Part shown: piece by piece, positions 7,784 to 16,496 of the stretch
Numbering within the stretch: position 1 is the stretch's first letter
Layout of the letters: each line of letters starts with the position of its first letter
Assembly (NCBI GenBank): GCA_943369665.1
Contig: CALRNX020000008.1
Span: 122,254 to 186,253, forward strand
Reading direction: 5' to 3'
Origin: UKL13-3 sp943369665
GTDB lineage: Bacteria > Bacteroidota > Bacteroidia > UKL13-3
DNA length: 64,000 nucleotides
Translations under genes and position numbers: made by a program
The notes under the pieces: generated by a model
Told to the model about the DNA's origin: nothing
Databases searched by the model: none
Seen by the model: the letters and a program-made list of their open reading frames with translations, nothing else

Positions 7784-10700
7784 ATGAAACTAAAAGCACT
7801 TGTTATTATCAGCCTATTCATTCTACTCAATTATTCAAAAGCAGCAACCATTACGTCTACCACTACAGGCGGAAATTGGTCTACAGGTTCTACCTGGGTA
7901 GGAGGTGTTGTTCCCAACTGGACCAACGACAATGTTGTTATTAACGGAGATGTAACCCTAAACTCCTCATTAACAATACCCTCAGGAAAAACCCTGACCA
8001 TTAACGCTGGCAAAACACTTGTTGTAAATGCCGTAATTACGAATAATGGTACGATTACCTTCCAGACAGGTGGTTCAAATAAAATTACCATCAACAGCGG
8101 AACAAACTCTACAAATTTTGCCAATAACGGGACCTTTAATTGTGGTACAGGAACCATGGAAATTAAAGCAACCGGAGGACAAAGACCGGTTACAGGGACA
8201 ATTGTATTTTACAACGTTATCTTAGATAATGTAAACCAAATGAATTTTGGAAGCAATTCCACAGTTAATGGAACCATTCGCTTGAATAATGGAGCTTACA
8301 TTACCACGCATCCTACATATGGAGCCAATTCCATGATGGAAGTAAACGGTTCTTACGGAACCAATTTGACCAACCGTTATCTATGGGGATCAACAGAAGC
8401 CAACACACCGGCAAGTATTTCTTTTTTAACCGGAACAACAAATTCGTTCCAACAAACATTCATGGTGAGAAAAAACCTAATAGTGGCAAGTGGAGCGACC
8501 GTAAGTTTTGCCAAAAGCTGTGTTACATTTAAAACAACTTTTGCCGGAATTACCAATAACGGAACACTTAATTTAGGTAGTGTAAACATTGAGTCGGGAT
8601 TAACCTGGAACGTGGATGACAATTATACAATGAGTGGCTTGAGCATTCAAAACAATGCCGTGGTGAACTGTAACTCATATACCTTAACAATAACATATAG
8701 TACAACCGGATCTTGTAACGGAGCATATATTATTTATACCGTTGGAAATGGCCAGTTTAATGCTGGAACAGGAACTGTAGTTGCCAATACTTCGGCAAAT
8801 GGTAATGCCGGATTTAATTCGAACATCGTTCTAAACAATTTTGTTGCCGCTGGAGGAGTAATCACAACAAGTAACTCTACCTCCATTAATATTATTGGAA
8901 ATGTGACTGTAAATACGGGGTCCAACTTTAATTACGGAAATAATGTTCCTACAGGATCAATCGTATACAGCCCTACTGCAACAGTAACCAATAATGGGGG
9001 CACAACAGCCAATATTACCAACACAACAACAGTGCCTACCGCACCCGTTCCGGTAACGGTAGATAATGCATTAACAGCATTAACGGGAACATCTGGAGGA
9101 GGTTCGTTTAATAACGGTCAAAAATTAACTGCTCCAAACTCATATGCGCTTACGTCAAATATGACTATTACCGGGACTCGTAAGATTCTTTACATATATG
9201 CTCCTGCAGAGTTTATAACCAATGGTTATACCATTACCGCAGATAGCGTGTATTTATTTGGAAAACTTACTGTGTCCAATAGTGGAGGCCTTTCTGCATT
9301 TTTGGGAACAACTAAAATGGTAATCGGAAGCGGGTCAACCATCGTTTACGAAGCAAATTCAGGTAACCAAACAGTTTCTCCTGCGTCTTATTCAAATCTT
9401 CAGTTAATTGGAGATGCCGGTAAAACATTTGCCGCAGGAACGTATATCGTTGGTGGTGACTTTACGGTTACTGGTGGTGCTGCTGATATTAGCACCAACA
9501 GTACTTCATTTATATTTAATGGAAGTAATGCGCAAAGCATTAAGGGACTTCCTTTTACCAACGTTACTTTTAGCGGAAATGGTAATAAAACATTAAACGG
9601 AGACACCAAAGTAACTGGTGTGGTAACGCTTGCTGGTTCTGCAAACCTTGTTTCAAATGGAGCATTAACATTAGTGTCAACCGCTGCTGGAACTGCTTCA
9701 ATAGGCGCAATAACCGGAACTGCAACAATAACAGGTAATGTTAACTATGAAAGATATGTTCCTGCAGGTAGATTATGGCGTTTTATCGGTTGGCCGATTA
9801 ACGGCAATACATTTGCCAATTCATGGCAAAATCAAATTTATATTACAGGAGCTGGCAGCGGAGGTTCATTGGGAAGCACAAATTCTAATGGCTTTGACTA
9901 TACCTCTTCAAATGAGGCCGGATTATACTATTATAATGAAACAGTTGCTGCGGGAATAAACGCTAAATGGGCAACTGTTCCGAATACAGCCACTGCTATT
10001 GACCCAACAAAAGGATACAGGGTGTTTATTCGTGGAGCTCGTACACAAGGAACGGCCTTGCTAAACGGTAGCACTTATACCCCACTTCCTGTAACACTGA
10101 AAGGAACTGGAACTATCAACAAAGGCGATTATCCTGTTTCATTAACATGTTCGAACGGCTGTGGAACTGGTGATGGGTGGCATTTATTATCAAACCCATA
10201 CCCGTCAGCTATCGACTGGAATAATGCCAACTGGAAAGCTGCCCGTAATAACAATATCCAAGCAACTGTATATGTATACAATCCTTCTCAGAACAAGTAT
10301 GGCGCTTGGAGCCCTACGGGAGGTTCTGTAAATGGAGGAACTTCAACCATTGCCTCTGGTCAATCTTTTTATATTAAAACGAATGGTGCTACTACTTTAA
10401 CCTTTAAAGAAGAGTATAAAGTTACCAATGCTACAGTTGGATTGTTTGGTAAAAGCAGTGGGTTGGTAAACAATTTAAAAATTCAGATTGGCGACAATAG
10501 CAAAATATATGATGAAACAGTAGTATACATGTATCCAACAGCAACATTTGGATTGGATCAGGATATTGATGCAACAAAGCCGGATGTTGCCAATGCTACC
10601 ATTTCTTCTTATACAAATAACAACAATAGTAAACTTGTATTTAATGCTATTCCTGAAATAAACAATGGCGATTCTGCGATCGTTCTTTTACACACTCCAC

Positions 10701-11470
10701 TTGCTAACTATACTTATTCTTACAATCTTTCATTTCAAGGAATGGAAACATTCAACAATACAAGTACCCAGTTTTTGTTGATAGATAACTATACTGGTAG
10801 TACAACCATTATCAGCACACTTTCGCCAATGTACAGCTTTACCACTACAGCTGGAGTTGCGGCCAGTTATGCAGGTTCCCGCTTTAGTATCAAAATAACC
10901 ACCGCCAGTGGTTCATTGCCTGTTAAACTTATTTCATTCTCTGGTGTAAAAACAAACAAAACGGCTGTATTAAAATGGACCACTGCATCTGAAGAGAACA
11001 ATGATCGTTTTGAGGTACACAGTAGCACCAATGGTATCGATTATAAAACAATCGGAACAGTATTGGGAGCAGGTTACAGCAACAGAGTGTTGAATTACAC
11101 ATTTATCGATGAACAACCGGCAACCGGCATTAACTATTACAGGTTAAAACAAGTTGACAAAGACGGGACTTCATCATTGTCTACCATTATCAGTCTTAAT
11201 TTTGCCGAAGCAGTTAAAACATCAATTAGTGCGTGGCCAATTCCTGCAACTGACTATATTACTCTTGAACTAAACAATGCAACAACCACAACTGCAGTAT
11301 TGGTAGTGCGCGATATGATGGGCAAAGCAATGCTAACCCAGAACATTCTTGCTGACGAAACAAATTTCAATTACCCCGTTGCAGTCGAAAACTTCAAACC
11401 GGGTGTATATGTTCTTGAAGTTACCCAAAACGATGGCAGTATTGAAACCATCAAATTTGTAAAAAACTAA
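7784..11470 (+). CDS. Large T9SS-secreted surface protein, beta-solenoid-like
   Basis: A 1228-aa protein. The signal peptide (KALVIISLFILLNYSKAA) is followed by a G8-like start (GGNWSTGSTWVGGVVP) and a long Asn/Thr/Gly-rich region with repeated strand-turn units typical of parallel beta-solenoids (about 30-640). A middle domain of about 650-930 follows, then a fibronectin-like module (LPVKLISFSG...WTTASEENNDRFEV) and a C-terminal T9SS type A sorting domain (about 1150-1228, with PATDYITLELN, GVYVLEV and IKFVKN). It should be exported by Sec, then T9SS, and anchored or released at the surface. The solenoid may bind or cleave polysaccharide or act as an adhesin; no catalytic motif is evident. 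It is followed by its own terminator. Confidence 0.87.
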   Translation: MKLKALVIISLFILLNYSKAATITSTTTGGNWSTGSTWVGGVVPNWTNDNVVINGDVTLNSSLTIPSGKTLTINAGKTLVVNAVITNNGTITFQTGGSNKITINSGTNSTNFANNGTFNCGTGTMEIKATGGQRPVTGTIVFYNVILDNVNQMNFGSNSTVNGTIRLNNGAYITTHPTYGANSMMEVNGSYGTNLTNRYLWGSTEANTPASISFLTGTTNSFQQTFMVRKNLIVASGATVSFAKSCVTFKTTFAGITNNGTLNLGSVNIESGLTWNVDDNYTMSGLSIQNNAVVNCNSYTLTITYSTTGSCNGAYIIYTVGNGQFNAGTGTVVANTSANGNAGFNSNIVLNNFVAAGGVITTSNSTSINIIGNVTVNTGSNFNYGNNVPTGSIVYSPTATVTNNGGTTANITNTTTVPTAPVPVTVDNALTALTGTSGGGSFNNGQKLTAPNSYALTSNMTITGTRKILYIYAPAEFITNGYTITADSVYLFGKLTVSNSGGLSAFLGTTKMVIGSGSTIVYEANSGNQTVSPASYSNLQLIGDAGKTFAAGTYIVGGDFTVTGGAADISTNSTSFIFNGSNAQSIKGLPFTNVTFSGNGNKTLNGDTKVTGVVTLAGSANLVSNGALTLVSTAAGTASIGAITGTATITGNVNYERYVPAGRLWRFIGWPINGNTFANSWQNQIYITGAGSGGSLGSTNSNGFDYTSSNEAGLYYYNETVAAGINAKWATVPNTATAIDPTKGYRVFIRGARTQGTALLNGSTYTPLPVTLKGTGTINKGDYPVSLTCSNGCGTGDGWHLLSNPYPSAIDWNNANWKAARNNNIQATVYVYNPSQNKYGAWSPTGGSVNGGTSTIASGQSFYIKTNGATTLTFKEEYKVTNATVGLFGKSSGLVNNLKIQIGDNSKIYDETVVYMYPTATFGLDQDIDATKPDVANATISSYTNNNNSKLVFNAIPEINNGDSAIVLLHTPLANYTYSYNLSFQGMETFNNTSTQFLLIDNYTGSTTIISTLSPMYSFTTTAGVAASYAGSRFSIKITTASGSLPVKLISFSGVKTNKTAVLKWTTASEENNDRFEVHSSTNGIDYKTIGTVLGAGYSNRVLNYTFIDEQPATGINYYRLKQVDKDGTSSLSTIISLNFAEAVKTSISAWPIPATDYITLELNNATTTTAVLVVRDMMGKAMLTQNILADETNFNYPVAVENFKPGVYVLEVTQNDGSIETIKFVKN

Positions 11471-11490
11471 GATAGTCCTGCCCAAATACT

Positions 11491-11530
11491 AAAAAAGCCT
11501 TGCTCCTCTAAGTAGAAGCAAGGCTTTTTT
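11491..11530 (+). terminator. Terminator of the large T9SS gene
   Basis: A perfect 14-bp stem (11491-11504 with 11517-11530) with a 12-nt loop, including A6 and T6 runs. Confidence 0.9.
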
Positions 11531-11537
11531 ATTCCAT

Positions 11538-11567
11538 TTTGAAACCTTTAGAATCCTACTATTTTTG
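11538..11567 (+). promoter_or_regulatory. Promoter of pdhB
   Basis: TTTG (11538-11541), an 18-bp spacer and TATTTTTG (11560-11567), which fits TAnnTTTG exactly. It sits directly behind the previous terminator and 26 bp before the start codon. Confidence 0.7.
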
Positions 11568-11593
11568 CACCACTATAATTTTACAAACAACAC

Positions 11594-12571
11594 ATGAGAG
11601 TTATTCAGTTTAGAGAAGCCCTTCGCGAGGCAATGAGTGAAGAAATGAGAAAAGATGAAAACATCTTTTTAATGGGCGAAGAAGTAGCAGAATATAATGG
11701 TGCTTACAAAGTAAGCCAGGGAATGCTGGATGAATTTGGTGCAAAAAGAATTATCGATACGCCAATTGCCGAACTGGGATTTGCTGGAATCGCAGTTGGA
11801 GCCGCAATGAATGGTTTGCGCCCGGTAGTTGAATTCATGACTTTTAACTTCTCATTGGTAGCAATTGACCAGGTAATTAACGCTGCTGCAAAAATGTACC
11901 AAATGAGTGGTGGACAGTTTAATATTCCAATGGTATTTAGAGGTCCAACCGGCTCTGCCGGGCAACTAGGAGCTCAACACTCTCAGGCTTTTGAAAACTG
12001 GTATGCAAACTGCCCTGGATTAAAAGTCGTGGTACCTTCGAATCCTGCAGATGCAAAAGGATTGCTTAAATCTGCCATCAGGGATAATGATCCGGTTATC
12101 TTTATGGAAAGCGAGCAAATGTATGGTGATAAAGGGGAAGTTCCTGAAGAAGAATACCTGATTCCAATTGGCAAAGCGGCTGTAAAAAGAGAAGGCTCTG
12201 ACGTAACCATCGTATCCTTTGGAAAAATAATGAAGGTAGCTTTGGCTACAGCAGAAGAACTTGCAAAAGAAAACATATCATGCGAGGTGATTGATCTGAT
12301 GACCGTTCGACCTATTGACTACGAAACGATCATTGAATCTGTGAAAAAGACAAATCGTCTGGTAATCGTTGAAGAAGCTTGGCCACTTGCATCAATCTCA
12401 ACTGAAATAACCTACATGGTGCAAAAACGAGCATTCGACTATTTAGATGCACCTATTCAACGAATCTGTACAGCAGATGTTCCTTTAGGATATGCTCCTA
12501 CTTTTGTTCAGGAATTTTTGCCAAATGTTGAGCGCGTAACGAAAGCCATCAAAAGCGCAATGTATAAATAA
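11594..12571 (+). CDS. pdhB: Pyruvate dehydrogenase E1 component, beta subunit
   Basis: The beta chain of the alpha2beta2 E1 enzyme, which decarboxylates pyruvate with thiamine diphosphate and passes acetyl to E2. The 325-aa length is typical. Signatures include FREALREAMSEEM, the pyrimidine-binding region (DTPIAELGFAGIAVGAAMNGLRP, shown in part), FRGPTGSAGQLGAQHSQ and the transketolase C-terminal domain (VIDLMTVRPIDYETI). The alpha subunit and E2 are not adjacent, so the complex is encoded at dispersed loci. A branched-chain 2-oxoacid E1 beta is the alternative; the overall sequence favours pyruvate. Confidence 0.93.
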   Translation: MRVIQFREALREAMSEEMRKDENIFLMGEEVAEYNGAYKVSQGMLDEFGAKRIIDTPIAELGFAGIAVGAAMNGLRPVVEFMTFNFSLVAIDQVINAAAKMYQMSGGQFNIPMVFRGPTGSAGQLGAQHSQAFENWYANCPGLKVVVPSNPADAKGLLKSAIRDNDPVIFMESEQMYGDKGEVPEEEYLIPIGKAAVKREGSDVTIVSFGKIMKVALATAEELAKENISCEVIDLMTVRPIDYETIIESVKKTNRLVIVEEAWPLASISTEITYMVQKRAFDYLDAPIQRICTADVPLGYAPTFVQEFLPNVERVTKAIKSAMYK

Positions 12572-12586
12572 ACACCCGACCTTATA

Positions 12587-12632
12587 AAACAAACAAGCCC
12601 GATGATTCTTCAATCATCGGGCTTGTTTGTTT
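12587..12632. terminator. Very long perfect hairpin, bidirectional terminator
   Basis: A perfect 21-bp stem (12587-12607 with 12612-12632) with a 4-nt loop, between the converging pdhB and T9SS genes. Its right arm overlaps the stop codon of the minus-strand gene by 2 nt. Confidence 0.88.
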
Positions 12633-13725
12633 AGTAAAATATAATTTTCTTGAATACGTTTTTTGAATGAACCGTGGCCTTCACAAAATAAATACCCGAT
12701 GGTAAACCCGGAAGTTGAATGGTATTACTGCCTACTGCTTTTTCCATTACCAGTAATCCATTCTGACTGTAAATACTTATATTTTCAATTGGACCGTCTT
12801 CACTTTTAATGACATGGCTTTCAGAATTATACACAATCACATTGGTCGACACTTCATTATATGGTTGAACAAACAATTTTGTAGAATAAGAATGTTTCCC
12901 ATCGAAATCAACCTGTTTAATCCGGTAATAACAAGCCGCCTTCATCCCACGATCTGTATATTCATAACTCGCTAACTGATTCGTTGTCCCTTTTCCTGGA
13001 ATATCTGCAACAACAAACCAGTTTTTAGCGTCCATACTTCTTTCAATAATAAATTCATCATTGTTCGTTTCACTTGCCACAGCCCAACTTATCTTCACAT
13101 CTTTATCCATCCGATTGGCTTTTGCGTTTAACCATTTAACAGGTAAACTTACTGTTGCCGCAAACGTTTTAGCATATATCGAATCCAAAGAACTCGTATT
13201 ATCATTATTGGTCGAATTGATCACCACATAAAAAACAGCTCCACCATCATACGCGGGTGGTGTATGCCATTGGAATGTCCATGTTTTGGTATGAAGCGGT
13301 GCGGCATTTCCTGATGACGAATGCTCCAAATATTCCCGGGTCGGAGAACTTACAATTTGTGTTTCTGATGAGGAAGCGATTAAACTACCTAAACTTGTTG
13401 AGGATCCGTTTGCGCCATCCTCCAATACGCATAACTGAAATCCATACTTCACACTGGCCGGATTCGAAAAGGTCAATTCAAAATCGTAAGTACTATCCTG
13501 AACCAAGGTAGCTAAACTCGCTCCCCCAACAACATTCAGAGAAATACCATTCCATAAAGTTCCGCTTACAATTTCGGTCCCACCATGACAGCCAGGGTTG
13601 GCACAGTTCCCCTCTCCCGGAGCATTACTATAACCCTCCGGTGGGCCTGAAGATAATGTCATACTCTGATAGCTTATTAAACAAATAACTATTGTTACAA
13701 TAGTTTTAAGTAGTAATTTTCTCAT
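12631..13725 (-). CDS. T9SS-sorted protein with choice-of-anchor V (Reelin-like) domain
   Basis: A 364-aa secreted protein. The signal peptide (LLKTIVTIVICLISYQSMT) is followed by SSGPPEGYSNAPGEGNC and CANPGCHGG, the hallmark start of the choice-of-anchor V domain found in surface proteins with cytochrome-like cysteines. Here the Cys-Cys-His spacing is CX4CH rather than the usual CXXCH. A beta-sandwich domain (about 50-190), a fibronectin-like module (LPVKWLNAKANRM...ASETNNDEF) and a C-terminal T9SS sorting domain (LPSGIYFVKATV...KKIIFY) follow. Two lipoprotein genes lie upstream on the same strand, the nearer 11 bp away, so co-transcription with it is likely. Confidence 0.85.
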   Translation of the reverse strand: MRKLLLKTIVTIVICLISYQSMTLSSGPPEGYSNAPGEGNCANPGCHGGTEIVSGTLWNGISLNVVGGASLATLVQDSTYDFELTFSNPASVKYGFQLCVLEDGANGSSTSLGSLIASSSETQIVSSPTREYLEHSSSGNAAPLHTKTWTFQWHTPPAYDGGAVFYVVINSTNNDNTSSLDSIYAKTFAATVSLPVKWLNAKANRMDKDVKISWAVASETNNDEFIIERSMDAKNWFVVADIPGKGTTNQLASYEYTDRGMKAACYYRIKQVDFDGKHSYSTKLFVQPYNEVSTNVIVYNSESHVIKSEDGPIENISIYSQNGLLVMEKAVGSNTIQLPGLPSGIYFVKATVHSKNVFKKIIFY

Positions 13726-13736
13726 ATGCAGTTTGA

Positions 13737-14213
13737 TTAAGGTAATATCAATAATTTTCGAATGCGTTTTAACGGCCCGCTACAATAATTTTCATGACAA
13801 CTGATGCATTTGGATATTGTTAAATTATGGTATTTGATCTGTTCATTGGGATGCCTGAATAAAGCCAGGTACGCTTCCTGAAACAAGCGCGCATTTTCAT
13901 AAAACCTTGGTTCCAGTACACTGGGATCAGTCGGTTCAACCAAATAAAATTTAATAAATGGATACCTCATTGAGTCTAATTGTTCTCCCCTTAGCAATTG
14001 ACTTCTCATACTATCTGCATTCATAGCAAGCTGTCGCATCATCAATGCCATTGGCTTAGGATTATTCGGATCCTTTATTGTTTCGGGTGAACAATGCTCA
14101 GAGGCGGAATCTGTTTGTTGCTCCGCTTTTTTACCAGTTTGAGCCTGATCACCACAAGCATAAACACAAACAATAAACACAAAACACAATCCAATACTTA
14201 AAAACTTTTTCAT
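13737..14213 (-). CDS. Small lipoprotein with a C-terminal CXXCH heme motif
   Basis: A 158-aa lipoprotein: the signal peptide ends at a lipobox-like FIVCVYAC, giving an acylated Cys20. The middle is helical and charged. Near the C terminus is CISCH, a classic covalent heme c site, with another Cys three residues later (ENYC). It may be a small envelope cytochrome or a redox partner; I do not recognise a named family. It lies 11 bp upstream of the choice-of-anchor V gene, which also has a heme-like cysteine motif, so the pair may act together. Confidence 0.7.
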   Translation of the reverse strand: MKKFLSIGLCFVFIVCVYACGDQAQTGKKAEQQTDSASEHCSPETIKDPNNPKPMALMMRQLAMNADSMRSQLLRGEQLDSMRYPFIKFYLVEPTDPSVLEPRFYENARLFQEAYLALFRHPNEQIKYHNLTISKCISCHENYCSGPLKRIRKLLILP

Positions 14214-14230
14214 ATCGTGAATATATAATA

Positions 14231-14262
14231 AAAAAAGCCTCTAAATTCATAGAAGCTTTTTT
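14231..14262 (-). terminator. Terminator of the DUF4920 gene
   Basis: A 13-bp stem with one mismatch (14231-14243 with 14250-14262). The A6 run gives the T-run on the minus strand. Confidence 0.75.
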
Positions 14263-14285
14263 GTATATGGTTATACCTGCTTTTC

Positions 14286-14771
14286 TTATTGAAGAATCAC
14301 TCCCGAAGCTTCGAAAACAAGCTCTTTTTGCGTTTCTTTAATCGCATCGATTTCCGCTTGCGATTTGCCGGCATCCTTGGCATATTCCTTTAAGTCTGCA
14401 ATCGAAGTTTCCTCAATTTTAGCAACCCCATCAACGATCGCAGTTTTACCTGCTGCATCCTTCGGAACAAAAAATGCATAATCTTTAAATGTTACACGCA
14501 TTGTTTCTCCATCTGCCATTTTCAGGTCCATCCAGCAACCTTTCTTTTGGCAAACAGCATCAACCGGAGCTTCAATTTTTACTTTTAATTCTGTTTGATC
14601 TCCCATTGCCGATTTTAAAGATCCAATGGCAATCGCACTATCTTTTGTTATTTTTTCTCCATAATAACTCACAGCAGCTGTATCGTTACTAACAGGAGAC
14701 GTGTTTGTTGTTGTTGTGTTTCCACATGCCGCGAAAAATACTACTGCAGCCATTAGTGCTAAATTTTTCAT
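14286..14771 (-). CDS. DUF4920 lipoprotein
   Basis: A 161-aa protein with a lipoprotein signal (AAVVFFAACGN, lipobox Cys16) and then the DUF4920 domain. Its signatures are YYGEKITKDSAIAIGSL, VCQKKGCWMDLKMADGETMRV and KDYAFFVPKDAAGK. The conserved CxxxxC (VCQKKGCW) may bind metal or form a disulfide. The function of the family is unknown; it is a periplasm-facing lipoprotein widespread in Bacteroidota. A terminator separates it from the downstream lipoprotein gene. Confidence 0.83.
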   Translation of the reverse strand: MKNLALMAAVVFFAACGNTTTTNTSPVSNDTAAVSYYGEKITKDSAIAIGSLKSAMGDQTELKVKIEAPVDAVCQKKGCWMDLKMADGETMRVTFKDYAFFVPKDAAGKTAIVDGVAKIEETSIADLKEYAKDAGKSQAEIDAIKETQKELVFEASGVILQ

Positions 14772-14862
14772 TTGATATTGTTCTAAAGCACAATAATATC
14801 AAATAATAGAAGATTAACAATCATCCATTTATTAAAAAAAATCACCTTGAATGAAATGAATC

Positions 14863-14894
14863 TTGAATATAGGAAATTATTTCCATTATATTTG
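14863..14894 (+). promoter_or_regulatory. Promoter of tRNA-Cys
   Basis: TTG (14863-14865), a 21-bp spacer and TATATTTG (14887-14894), an exact TAnnTTTG match, 11 bp before the mature tRNA 5' end. Confidence 0.75.
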
Positions 14895-14905
14895 CGCACT
14901 CAAAA

Positions 14906-14976
14906 GGTATCGTGGCCGAGAGGCTAGGCTCAGCTCTGCAAAAGCTGCTACAGCAGTTCGAATCTGCTCGATACCT
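14906..14976 (+). tRNA. tRNA-Cys (GCA)
   Basis: A complete cloverleaf: acceptor arms GGTATCG (14906-14912) and CGATACC (14969-14975), an anticodon stem CAGCT/AGCTG around loop CTGCAAA with anticodon GCA, a T-arm AGCAG-TTCGAAT-CTGCT, and discriminator U as expected for Cys. CCA is not encoded. Confidence 0.97.
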
Positions 14977-14979
14977 CAC

Positions 14980-15005
14980 AAAGCTCCTGTCGGAGCTTTT
15001 TTTTT
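14980..15005 (+). terminator. Terminator of tRNA-Cys
   Basis: A 7-bp stem AAGCTCC/GGAGCTT with a 4-nt loop, followed by a long T-run that reaches into the stop codon of the converging yqgE gene. Confidence 0.85.
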
Positions 15006-15588
15006 AGTTCCAGCTTCTATCTTCTGGAGCATCTGCCATGTAGGAAAAATCCCCTCCAAGTTGCTTCACAATTTTTGGCCAAAGCATTTCAATGTCTTGA
15101 CCAAATACATCTTGTTGGGTGATATGACCGGTCCACCAGGCTTTTTGGGAAATTTCGTCCTCCAACTGACCTGGCTCCCATCCAGAATAACCAGAAAAAA
15201 ATTTAAAATCTTCCGGTTGTGCCAGGTTATTTTCCAGTAACTGATTAATGGCTTCTATATCACCACCCCAATAAATATTATTGGCAATAAGCTGAGCACC
15301 CGGAATGGCATCACCCAGTCGGTGAATAAAATGAAGGGTATTGGGTTCCACCGGACCTCCATAATACAACGGAAAATCATGATCCAATAATCCCGGAATG
15401 ACATCCGAAGTTTTGAGGTCAACCAACCGATTGAGGATAAAGCCAACTGAACCTTCAGCACCATGATCGCTGATAAGTATTACCGTACGCCTGAAATGAT
15501 AGTCGCCCAGATAAGGCTCACTTATAAGTGCACGACCACTTTGCGGGGGTAGAAAATGATGATTGATATTCCGAATAGATAATGCCAT
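15004..15588 (-). CDS. yqgE: YqgE/AlgH family protein
   Basis: A 194-aa cytoplasmic protein of the UPF0301 family (YqgE/AlgH). The family hallmarks are visible: SGRALISEPYLGDYHFRRTV, LISDHGAEGSVGFILNR, YYGGPVE, FSGYSGWEPGQLEDEI and WW. The structure is known for homologues but the biochemical role is not settled; AlgH has been linked to transcriptional effects in Pseudomonas. It faces tRNA-Cys and lies back to back with pdxH. Confidence 0.93.
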   Translation of the reverse strand: MALSIRNINHHFLPPQSGRALISEPYLGDYHFRRTVILISDHGAEGSVGFILNRLVDLKTSDVIPGLLDHDFPLYYGGPVEPNTLHFIHRLGDAIPGAQLIANNIYWGGDIEAINQLLENNLAQPEDFKFFSGYSGWEPGQLEDEISQKAWWTGHITQQDVFGQDIEMLWPKIVKQLGGDFSYMADAPEDRSWN

Positions 15589-15709
15589 CGCCTTTCAAGC
15601 TTTATGTTTGCTAATATATTGCTACGTACTTATTAAATATTCACTATTCTTCCACAAAGACACAATAAACATTCCAAAATCCTTTATTTTTGGTTCCAAA
15701 TCAAATGGA

Positions 15710-16360
15710 ATGGGAATACTTTCAGATCAAATTGCGAACCTGCGTGTTGATTACACCTTAAAATCTTTTGATGAAAAAGATGTTTTGTCTAATCCATTCC
15801 ATCAATTTGCAACCTGGCTTGAGGAAGCCATCCAGGCTGAAGTGAATGAACCCAATGCTATGACATTGGCCACTGTAAAAAAAGACTTAACACCCTCGGC
15901 CAGGATTGTATTGCTAAAAGGGTTCGATGAAAATGGGTTTGTTTTTTTTACCAATTACCAGAGTCATAAAGGACAAGAGTTATCAGAAAACCCGAATGTT
16001 GCATTGGTATTCTGCTGGCTCGAACTTCAAAGACAAGTAAGAATTGAAGGCATAGCTACCAAGATCCCCGACCTGGAATCGGATAATTATTTCTTTAGTC
16101 GACCGATTACCAGTCAAATTGGAGCACACGCCTCTCCTCAAAGTTCAGTCATTCAAAACAGGGCTGCTTTAGAAGCACAATTTGAACATTTTGAAAAACT
16201 GTTTGCAAGCACACCGATCATGCGTCCTGAACAATGGGGAGGTTATCGGGTTGTGCCCCAAACAATTGAATTTTGGCAAGGCCGCCAAAGCAGATTGCAT
16301 GATCGTTTCTTATTTTCTAAAAAGAATAACAATTGGTTGGTTCAAAGATTGGCGCCATAG
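15710..16360 (+). CDS. pdxH: Pyridoxamine/pyridoxine 5'-phosphate oxidase
   Basis: Makes pyridoxal 5'-phosphate from PNP or PMP using FMN and oxygen. Starting at ATG 15710 gives 216 aa, the normal length; an upstream in-frame extension from 15563 is AT-rich and unlike the family. Signatures: MTLATVKKDLTPSARIVLLKG (in part), FVFFTNYQSHKGQEL for FMN binding, and the C-terminal EFWQGRQSRLHDR and WLVQRLAP. A -7-like TATTTTTG lies at 15685-15692 without a clear -33. Confidence 0.96.
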   Translation: MGILSDQIANLRVDYTLKSFDEKDVLSNPFHQFATWLEEAIQAEVNEPNAMTLATVKKDLTPSARIVLLKGFDENGFVFFTNYQSHKGQELSENPNVALVFCWLELQRQVRIEGIATKIPDLESDNYFFSRPITSQIGAHASPQSSVIQNRAALEAQFEHFEKLFASTPIMRPEQWGGYRVVPQTIEFWQGRQSRLHDRFLFSKKNNNWLVQRLAP

Positions 16361-16496
16361 CAAAATAAGTTGCAGTTTTTCAGTACGTGCAAAATATTTT
16401 CTTATAATCTTATTTTAACCTTATTTTAATCTCAAAAAAACATTATTATCGTGCAATAAAATACAGCATATTACAGTTATCAATCAGATTGAGCCT

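Noticed and set aside
14863..15240. 125-codon plus-strand frame over tRNA-Cys
   Set aside because: Covers the tRNA promoter, tRNA and terminator and runs antisense into yqgE.
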